64,000 bases of DNA from NCBI RefSeq assembly GCF_002119765.1, contig NZ_CP021112.1:3652501-3716500 (forward strand). The letters run 5' to 3'. The translations under genes and the position numbers were made by a program. A model generated the notes under the pieces. It did not search any database and was not told the origin of the DNA. It was given only the letters and a program-made list of their open reading frames with translations. Positions 49,014 through 56,400 of the stretch are shown here, piece by piece. Within the stretch, counting starts at the first letter, position 1. Every line of letters begins with the position of its first letter. This DNA is from Pseudorhodoplanes sinuspersici. Lineage in GTDB: Bacteria > Pseudomonadota > Alphaproteobacteria > Rhizobiales > Xanthobacteraceae.

Positions 49014-50177
49014 TTACGACAGCCGGGCGCCCTCGACCGCGCGCATGTCGTTGCCGCGCCATTCAAAGCCACGGCCAAGCCAGGCATTGACATAGAGTAC
49101 CGGCAGCATCAGGTCGCGCAGCATGTAAGTCGCAACCGCCCAGCGCGAGTGATGCCAGCCCGCCTTGGCGGCCAGAAGCCATTCGGCGCCATACCAGACG
49201 GCGAGGAAAACGATCAGTGACGGCAGAACCGGTATACCGGCGAGGACGGCGGTGGCGGCGAGGGCGATGGTCGGTGGAAATCCGCCGGACACGATTTCCA
49301 GCGAGAAATAGAATGGAAAGCTTGCGCGCCGCAGTCGCGCCCAGCGCCGCTGCCGCTTCCACACATCGGCGGCTTTGCGAAAGCCGAGCGGCTGGCGCAC
49401 CGGCGGCTGCATCAGCCGGACGCGCAGGCCGAGATTGCGGACGATCTTGGTGCAGGCCGCGTCCTCGGCCGATTCGGCGCCAAGCGCCCGAATGCCGCCT
49501 GCGCTTTCCAATTGCTCACGCCGCCAGAACAGCGTTTTGCCCTGCGCGAAGCCAAGGCCGATGAAGTCCGCCAGATATTGCCAGCGCGCCTGATAGGTGT
49601 TCAGCATCGCGCATTCGGTTTCGGCGAAGAAGCCGTCAGGACGGCAACCAATCGGCGGCGAACAGACAAGGCCGGTCCCTGGATCAAGCTTTTCCAGCAG
49701 CCGCTGAATGTAGTCGCGCGGCAGAAGCACGTTGCTGTCGCAGATCGATATCAGAGGATAGGCGGCTTCCCGCCATCCCTTGAAAACATTGTTGAGTTTT
49801 GGATTCTCGCTGATGCGCTCGTCGCCGATCAGCAGCCGCGCATCGATCCAGCGATGATCCGACATCAGGCGATGCAACAGCGGCACAACCGGATCGTCGG
49901 GACGCGCGGCGCAGAAAATCAATTCGTAACGCGGATAATCGAGCCGGAAGGCTGAACGTAGCGTGTCTTCGATGTAGTTCTCGAGCCCGCAAACCGGCAG
50001 CACGATGCTGACCGGCGGCGAGTCGGGTGCGGCGGCGATCGCGCGCTTATCCGGCCGGCATTGCCGAATGGCAACGGCGATGCTGATGAGATGGATCGCA
50101 AGCGCGGTCGCCGCGAAAATTGTCAGGGCAACAAGGGCGATGCTCATTCGACAAAACATGACGAAAAGCGATGACAT
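49014..50177 (-). CDS. Glycosyltransferase, ceramide-glucosyltransferase/HpnI-like
   Basis: The 387-residue protein has an N-terminal helix, a GT-A domain with SIVLPVCGLENYIEDTLRSAFRLDYPRYELIFCAARPDDP, an acidic SICDSNVLLPRDY, ESAEDAACTKIVRNLG and KRQRRWARLRR (the D, DxD, D and QxxRW-type motifs of GT family 21). Two or three C-terminal helices follow. It matches bacterial ceramide glucosyltransferase-like or hopanoid HpnI-type enzymes that transfer a sugar from UDP-sugar to a membrane lipid. The acceptor is not known. The start at 50177 has no ribosome site; ATG 50147 is an alternative. Confidence 0.85.
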   Translation of the reverse strand: MSSLFVMFCRMSIALVALTIFAATALAIHLISIAVAIRQCRPDKRAIAAAPDSPPVSIVLPVCGLENYIEDTLRSAFRLDYPRYELIFCAARPDDPVVPLLHRLMSDHRWIDARLLIGDERISENPKLNNVFKGWREAAYPLISICDSNVLLPRDYIQRLLEKLDPGTGLVCSPPIGCRPDGFFAETECAMLNTYQARWQYLADFIGLGFAQGKTLFWRREQLESAGGIRALGAESAEDAACTKIVRNLGLRVRLMQPPVRQPLGFRKAADVWKRQRRWARLRRASFPFYFSLEIVSGGFPPTIALAATAVLAGIPVLPSLIVFLAVWYGAEWLLAAKAGWHHSRWAVATYMLRDLMLPVLYVNAWLGRGFEWRGNDMRAVEGARLS

Positions 50178-50345
50178 GCTGATGACGAATGTGAGCGATT
50201 TGACCTAGGGCGTTGTCATCAAACGGCAATACGGATGTGAGACACCGGCAGCAAACCAGCGCACCGTTTCCGAAGTTCGTGCTGTATCTGCGGCAATCAC
50301 TTACACGAACTCCGGAAACAAAGGTGCACTGGCAAGTCTATAATT

Positions 50346-50424
50346 CTAGTGCCGCTTTTGATTTTGAAGTTCCTGGCAGGAGCTTGCTGCAAATGATGCA
50401 GGAACTTCAAAATCGCGGCACTAG
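50346..50424. repeat. Inverted repeat upstream of the LpxH-like gene
   Basis: CTAGTGCCGC...ATTTTGAAGTTCCTG (50346-50375) and CAGGAACTTCAAAAT..GCGGCACTAG (50399-50424) are reverse complements apart from a four-base length difference. They form a long stem with a 23-base loop. The frame of the following gene stays open through it, but this is intergenic repeat DNA, which argues for a start after it. Confidence 0.8.
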
Positions 50425-50446
50425 CAGGAATGGTGATCCCTTGCTG

Positions 50447-51241
50447 ATGAATGCCACGAGGCCGCGCCGGTTTCGCACGCTGTTCATTTCGGATGTGCAT
50501 CTTGGCGCCCGCGGGTGCCAGGCGGGCAAGCTGCTGGACTTCCTCCGTAACCACGAGGCGGACACGATCTATCTGGTCGGCGACATCGTCGATGGGTGGG
50601 CGCTGAAATCGGGCTGGTACTGGCCGCAATTGCATAACGACGTGGTGCAGAAATTCCTGCGCCAGGTTCGCAAGGGTACGCGGATCATCTACATTCCCGG
50701 CAATCACGACGAATTCCTGCGCGGTTATTACGGCACCCATTTCGGCGGCATCGAGGTTGTCGAACAGGCGACCCACATCGCCGCTGACGGCCGCAAATAC
50801 CTCGTCGTCCATGGCGACCATTTCGACCTTGTCGTGACGCAGGCGCGCTGGCTGGCGTTGCTCGGCGACAAGGCCTACGATTTGGCGCTGACCGTCAACC
50901 GGATCTTCAATGCGGTTCGCCGCTGGCTTGGTCTTGGCTACTGGTCGTTGTCACAATGGGCCAAGCTCAAGGTCAAGAATGCCGTATCCTATATCGGCGA
51001 GTATGAGCGGGCTTTGGCTGCCGATGCCAAAAAGCACGACGCTCAGGGTATTATCTGCGGTCACATCCATCACGCCGCCATCCATGATGATTTCGGCATC
51101 CGCTATATGAATTGCGGTGATTGGGTGGAGAGCTGCACCGCGATTGCAGAGCATCAGGACGGCCGGCTCGAAATCATCCAGTGGCTTGCCGAAAACCCGG
51201 AAGTCGAAGTTCCGGAGTTTTCCGAAGTTCGGGCAGCCTGA
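50447..51241 (+). CDS. LpxH-like metallophosphoesterase (UDP-2,3-diacylglucosamine diphosphatase-type)
   Basis: The 264-residue enzyme has the five metallophosphoesterase blocks in order: LFISDVHLGARG, VGDIVDGWALKSGWYW, YIPGNHDEFLRGY, VVHGDHFDLVV and ICGHIHHAAIHDD. The closest group is LpxH-like phosphatases annotated as UDP-2,3-diacylglucosamine diphosphatase, which release lipid X in lipid A synthesis. Alphaproteobacteria usually use LpxI for that step, so this enzyme may act on another diphosphate lipid. I place the start at ATG 50447 because the longer frame crosses an inverted repeat. The neighbouring lipid glycosyltransferase supports an envelope lipid role. Confidence 0.85.
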   Translation: MNATRPRRFRTLFISDVHLGARGCQAGKLLDFLRNHEADTIYLVGDIVDGWALKSGWYWPQLHNDVVQKFLRQVRKGTRIIYIPGNHDEFLRGYYGTHFGGIEVVEQATHIAADGRKYLVVHGDHFDLVVTQARWLALLGDKAYDLALTVNRIFNAVRRWLGLGYWSLSQWAKLKVKNAVSYIGEYERALAADAKKHDAQGIICGHIHHAAIHDDFGIRYMNCGDWVESCTAIAEHQDGRLEIIQWLAENPEVEVPEFSEVRAA

Positions 51242-51322
51242 GCCTTGGATTTTTGCGTTTGGCCTTTTAACGTGCCGGCGGGCTAAATTGCGGCCCTTGA
51301 GTCGACAAGAGCGTATTTTCAG

Positions 51323-52237
51323 ATGAGCACGCATCCCGCATTGAAACCCGGCCAGCCGGTGGGGGCCGCGTTGCGGGACGTGGCTGCGGCTGTTGTTGCC
51401 GAAGCGCAGGCCATTCTGGGCGATGGCAATGGTGACCCGACCAAGACTGTTCACGGTATTCGTCGCACTTTCAAACGATGGCGCGCGTTGTTGCGTATGC
51501 TGGCGCCATTTGTTGACGAAAGCGGTCATCAACTGCGGATCGATGCACGCGAACTCGCACGCAAACTCGGGGGTGCGCGCGATGCACAAGCCACGATCGA
51601 TGCATTTCGGGACGCGGCGGCAGAGCGCTCGGATCACTCGGTTCCTTTTTCTTCGCGATCCATTGCAACCATTGAAGGGCGCCTCGAAGCCCAGCGTACG
51701 TCGCATGAAACGGAGTTCTGGAATCCGCAGATCCGGCAGGAGATGTCGGACTATCTCGCCGCCGCCGCTGCGCAAGTTGCGCAGTGGGATTTGAACGAAG
51801 TTACGTTTTCCGACCTTGCCGACATGCTGGCGAAGACCTATCGCCGTGCACGCGGCTCGATCCCGAAATCCTGGGACGAGACCGAAGCCGAAGATCTGCA
51901 CGAATTGCGGCGGCGCGTGGTGGAGCATCGTTATCAGATGGAATTGATCGAGCCGGCCTGGCCGCGTCTTGGCAAGATCTGGGTCGATGAAGCGCAGCGT
52001 CTGCGAACCCGGCTTGGGAAATTTCAGGACCTGGCGGTATTGACCGAAAAGACCGGACCGCATCAGACACTGGCGCCATGGCGATCCAAACTCGTGCCGC
52101 TGATTGCCCAGAGGCAGGCCGAGCATGCGCAGGCGGCGCGGAAGATGGCGGCGCGGATGTTTGCGGAACCGCCAAAGGCATTCCGCCGCCGTATCGAGGC
52201 GCTATGGGACGCACAGGCCGAAGAAGCCGAGACCTAA
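51323..52237 (+). CDS. CHAD-domain protein
   Basis: The 304-residue helical protein carries the histidine-rich, basic-residue-rich CHAD pattern in two halves (KTVHGIRRTFKRWRALLRMLAPF...LARKLGGARDAQATIDAF, then DLHELRRRVVEHRYQMELIEPAWP...LRTRLGKFQDLAVL). CHAD domains bind inorganic polyphosphate and are often attached to it in granules. There is no CYTH domain in this protein, so it is a stand-alone polyphosphate binder. It starts 81 bases after the LpxH-like gene and ends shortly before the dehydratase gene. Confidence 0.9.
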   Translation: MSTHPALKPGQPVGAALRDVAAAVVAEAQAILGDGNGDPTKTVHGIRRTFKRWRALLRMLAPFVDESGHQLRIDARELARKLGGARDAQATIDAFRDAAAERSDHSVPFSSRSIATIEGRLEAQRTSHETEFWNPQIRQEMSDYLAAAAAQVAQWDLNEVTFSDLADMLAKTYRRARGSIPKSWDETEAEDLHELRRRVVEHRYQMELIEPAWPRLGKIWVDEAQRLRTRLGKFQDLAVLTEKTGPHQTLAPWRSKLVPLIAQRQAEHAQAARKMAARMFAEPPKAFRRRIEALWDAQAEEAET

Positions 52238-52284
52238 AGCGGCAAAAGCATTGAATCCGGCGCCGCGAGCGTTACCTTCGGGCT

Positions 52285-53259
52285 ATGGACGCCATTTCGA
52301 TTGCCGATATCGAACAGGCTGCGGGCCGTATAGCCGGTATTGCCGTCCGCACGCCGCTGATTCAATCGCCGGTGCTTGACGAACGGGTCGGGGCCCGCGT
52401 CTTCCTCAAGGCAGAAATCCTGCAGCGCATGGGCTCGTTCAAATTTCGCGGCGCCTATAACCGTTGCGCGTCGCTGCCAGTGGAAAGCCGGCCGGGTGGG
52501 GTGGTGGCTTATTCTTCGGGCAATCATGCGCAGGGGGTCGCAGCGGCGGCCAAGCTGCTCGGCATGCCGGCGGTGATCGTCATGCCCGCCGATGCGCCAC
52601 GGCCCAAGCGCGAACGCACCGCCGCGCTCGGCGCGCAGGTGGTGCTGTATGATCGCGACAAGGAAGATCGTGCGGCGATAGCCCAGCGCATTGCCGATGA
52701 GCGCGGCGCGGTGATCGTGCCGCCTTTCGACGATCCGATGGTGATTGCCGGGCAGGGCACGATCGGCCGGGAGATCGTTGAGGATCTGGCCGCGCTCGGG
52801 ATGCAGCCCGATGTCGTGGTGGTCGGCGCCTCGGGTGGCGGGCTTGCCGCCGGGATTTCAATGGCCGTCAAGGCCCAGGTGCCGGACGCCGATTTCTATA
52901 CCGCGGAGCCCGACGGCTTCGACGATACGCTGCGCTCCTTTGCCAGCGGGCATCGCGAGCGCAACACCCGCGCCAGCGGCACGATTTGCGATGCACTGAT
53001 GACGGCAACGCCGGGCGAACTGACCTTTCCCATCACCAGCCGACTGATCGGCAAGGGCGTCACCGCGACCGACCGCGAGGTGGAAGCGGCGGTCGCATTC
53101 GCCTGGCGCGAATTGAAGCTTGTGGTCGAACCGGGCGGCGCCATCGGCCTCGCCGCATTGCTGGCGGGACGGCCGAATGTGAAGGGCAAGGTCGTGGTGG
53201 CGATCCTGTCCGGCGGCAATGTCGATCCGGAATTGTTTTCCCGCATCATTGCGGCGTAA
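52285..53259 (+). CDS. Threonine/serine dehydratase-type PLP enzyme
   Basis: The 324-residue fold-type II enzyme has the PLP lysine near residue 53 in MGSFKFRGAYNR, YSSGNHAQGVAAAAKLLGMPAVIVMPADAP, and the glycine loop VGASGGGLAAGI near residue 182. It ends with VVAILSGGNVDPELF. It dehydrates threonine or serine to a 2-oxo acid and ammonia, or racemises serine. The length (no C-terminal ACT domain) is that of the catabolic or short biosynthetic type. It lies 47 bases after the CHAD gene and is followed by an intrinsic terminator. Confidence 0.93.
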   Translation: MDAISIADIEQAAGRIAGIAVRTPLIQSPVLDERVGARVFLKAEILQRMGSFKFRGAYNRCASLPVESRPGGVVAYSSGNHAQGVAAAAKLLGMPAVIVMPADAPRPKRERTAALGAQVVLYDRDKEDRAAIAQRIADERGAVIVPPFDDPMVIAGQGTIGREIVEDLAALGMQPDVVVVGASGGGLAAGISMAVKAQVPDADFYTAEPDGFDDTLRSFASGHRERNTRASGTICDALMTATPGELTFPITSRLIGKGVTATDREVEAAVAFAWRELKLVVEPGGAIGLAALLAGRPNVKGKVVVAILSGGNVDPELFSRIIAA

Positions 53260-53279
53260 CTTACGACACAAACGAAAAA

Positions 53280-53310
53280 GGGGCGCGCCGTTGTCGACGC
53301 GCCCCTTTTT
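53280..53310 (+). terminator. Intrinsic terminator of the dehydratase gene
   Basis: GGGGCGCG (53280-53287) pairs with CGCGCCCC (53298-53305) around a ten-base loop and is followed at once by TTTTT. It is a textbook rho-independent terminator 20 bases after the gene. Confidence 0.93.
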
Positions 53311-53333
53311 GCTGTGTTCTTGCGGGATCGTTT

Positions 53334-53433
53334 AGAGCCCGGCTTTGATGGAATCAAAGCCGGGCTCTAATTTTTTATTTTGACGCGTTTTCTTCACGCG
53401 AACCGGTACCCACTTCGCTCGAAAAGCTTTTAA
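53334..53433 (-). repeat. Composite palindromic repeat, copy B
   Basis: AGAGCCCGGCTTTGAT-GGA-ATCAAAGCCGGGCTCT (53334-53368) is a perfect hairpin with 16-base arms. It is followed by GACGCGTTTTCTTCACGCGAACCGGTACCCACTTCGCTCGAAAAGCTTTTAA. Both modules match copy A (34521-34615) in opposite orientation. Its last bases include the TAA stop codon of the giant gene (53430-53432). Confidence 0.88.
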
Positions 53434-56400
53434 TCGAAGCGCCCGGCTGCGTGTGCCAGCATGGTATAGACCTTGCCGGTTTCGGACGTGAGATAGGTCC
53501 GCACCATCGCCTGACCACCACGGTCGTCGCGCGACACGTCTTCCAGCAGCCGTTCGAATTCGGCGATATAGCGATCCACCGTCTGACGGAAATTGCGATC
53601 GCCGCGATAGCGGTTGCGCATGTCGTCGAACGCGCGCTGGCCATGCATCGTGTAGAGCTGACGCGTGAAGGCGTTGCGCTCGCCGCGATTGTAGCGATCC
53701 CACATATCGACCGCGACATCGTGCTCGACCATACGGGCGATATCGACCGACAGGGCATCGAGCGAGTCGATCGCCTGACGCGGTGGCGGCGGGCCCTGGC
53801 GGCCGCGCTGCGGCTGCTGCGGTCCCTCATGGGCTTCCTCACCGGCGCGGTGCAGGAGATCGGTCAGCCAACCCTGGTTTCCCGCCGGAGTGCCGCCACG
53901 TGGACCGGGCGGCTGCGGCTGGGCCGGGCCGTGCATTTCGGGCCGGCGCGGTGCCGGAGGAGGCGGCGGCGGCGTCATGACGGCCTGGGGAGCCGCCGGT
54001 TCAGCTTGGCGCGCCTGCGGGCGTGCGGGCTCGTTGCGTCCACCGACCACGGCCAGCACCGGCTCGCGCCGCTGTTCGGCAACGTCGAGATTGCGGCCAT
54101 GCCGGCTGACGATGCGATTCAGCTCTGCCAGGGCCTCGATCTGGTCGACGATGACGCGGCGCATCTGCGCGGCATTTTCCGCGGTCTCCTGCGGCAATTC
54201 CATGATGCCGCGCTTCAGTTCGGCGCGCGTCTGTTCGAGCTGCGACTTCATCTCCGCAGCCATCTTCTTCATGCCGGCCAGCGTCTCGTTGAAGCGATCG
54301 GACGATTGCCGGAACATGGCATCGACCTCACTGGCCGACTGTTCGTAAATCGAGCGCATCGCGTCGCTGGTGCGCTTACGCTCTTCTTCGGTGGTTTCCC
54401 GGATGAGGTCGAATTGCTCGGCGATGGTCCGTGTTCCGCTGGTTGCCGTTTCGGCGATCACGCGGCCGATTTCGCGCGCGCGTGCTTCGGCACCATGCAA
54501 CGATTGATCGAGCAGGGCGGTGAAGCGTTCGAGACGCTGTTCGAGGTCTTCGGACTTGAGGTCGAGTGTGGCGATGAGATTCTCCAGCGTCGTGCGGCGG
54601 TCGGAGACCACGTCTTCGGTGCGCTGGTTGCTTTTCTCCACCGCTTCGACCGCAAGCGCCAGCGTGCGGCCATGCTGATCGAATTGCGACACGAGGCCGG
54701 ACAGATTTTCCACCACATTCGCGGTGTCGGAGCGGAATGAGGCGATATGCGAGCTCATGCGCTCGCCGGCCAGGCCGCTTCGTTCGGTCACGTCGTTGAT
54801 GACATTCGCGAATTCGCTGATGCGGCTGTTCAACGTGCTTTCGATGGCCCCCATATTGTCGTGGGCACCGGTCAGCACCTCGTGCAGCAGCACGTTGGCT
54901 TCGCGCATACGCTCGAACAGGGTCGTCGATTCGTTGCGCAGCTTGGCCTGGTTTTCCAGGATCAGCGACATCGACTCGGTGGTGACACGCTGCGATTGTT
55001 CGATCGCCTCGCGGGTATTGTCCTGCAGGCTGCGCAGCGTGTGGTTGACCTTGGTCGTGGCCGTTTCGCCCGCATCGTTGATCAACCGCGCCAGCTCGTT
55101 CGAATTGTCGAGCATCGTGCGGGTGAAGTCGAAGCCCTTGGCCTCGATCGCGCTGACGGCGGACTGCGTCGCCTTCTGCACTTCGCCGGTGAATTCCTGG
55201 CTCTTGGCCGACAGGGCGGCGAGGAGCGTGCTGGAATTGGTGTCGAGAATGCGCGTCATCTCGGCGGCGCGGCTCGAAACGGCGATGGCGATCTCGTTCG
55301 CCTTGCCGGTGAAACCACGCGACACCTCGGCGCTGACGCCAAGCAGCGTGCGTTCGACCTCGGTCGAACTCTGCTTGAGCGTGCTGCCGATGCTCGTCGA
55401 GACTGCCGACAACACACGTTCGACTTCGCCGGTCGCCGCGCGCAAGGCTTCCGTCGAGGACGCCGTCAATGCCGTGAGCGACTTTTCGGCGTCGCTGGAA
55501 TTGGTGCGCACCGATTCCGCCATCTCCGCCATCTTGGCATTGAGCGTATCGGCCGCCGACTTGCTGCGGGTTTCGATCTGGTTGGTCACGGCATCGGACC
55601 GCGAGGTCAGGAGGTCGACCACGGCATAGGTCCGCGATTCAATCTGCTGAGCGATCTTTTCGCTGCGTTCGGCCAGTGCTTCGGATGCGGTCCGCGTGCG
55701 GCTTTCCACCTGCGAAGCGGCATTCTCGGTCCATTCGAGCAGGAGGTCGCCTGCCGCCTTGGTGCGGGTCTCGACCTGATGTGACAGCGTATGCGCGCGT
55801 TCCGCCAGCATATCGGCGGCCGTCTTGGTCCGGCCCTCGACCTGCTCGGCGATCGCATGCGTGCGGTCGGCGAGGAGATCGGTGGTCGCCTTGGTGCGAT
55901 TTTCGATGTGCTGTGCGGCTGCCTCGGCCCGCTCGCTCAGGAACTCGCCGGCCGCGCGGGCCCGGCCTTCGACTTGCTCGGCGAGGCCGTGCGTGCGCTC
56001 GATCAGGACGTCACTCGCGGTCCGAACGCGGCTTTCCACATTCATGGACGCCGTGTCGGCGCGCTCGGTCAGGAATTCGCCGGCGGTCTTTGCTCGCCCT
56101 TCGACCTGTTCGGCAAGGCTTTGCGCCCGCTCGATCAGCAGGTCGGTCGCGGAGCGGGTGCGGCCTTCGAATTGCAGAACGGCATTTTCGGTTCGATCCG
56201 AGAGGAATTCGCCCGCGGCTTTGGTGTGGCCTTCAACCTGCTCGGCGAGGGTGTTGGTGTGCTCGGTCAGCGCCTCCGCCGCCGCCCTGGTGCGGCCCTC
56301 GATCTGCGAGGTCATCTTCTCGGCGCGATCGAGCAGGAAGTCGGCAACGAGCTTGGTCCGCGCTTCCATCATCTGCGCGGCAGTCCCTGAACTCTCGTTG

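Noticed and set aside
53451-54740. 429-codon and further long forward frames opposite the giant gene
   Set aside because: The repeat structure of the coiled-coil gene keeps the opposite strand open; the products have no motifs.
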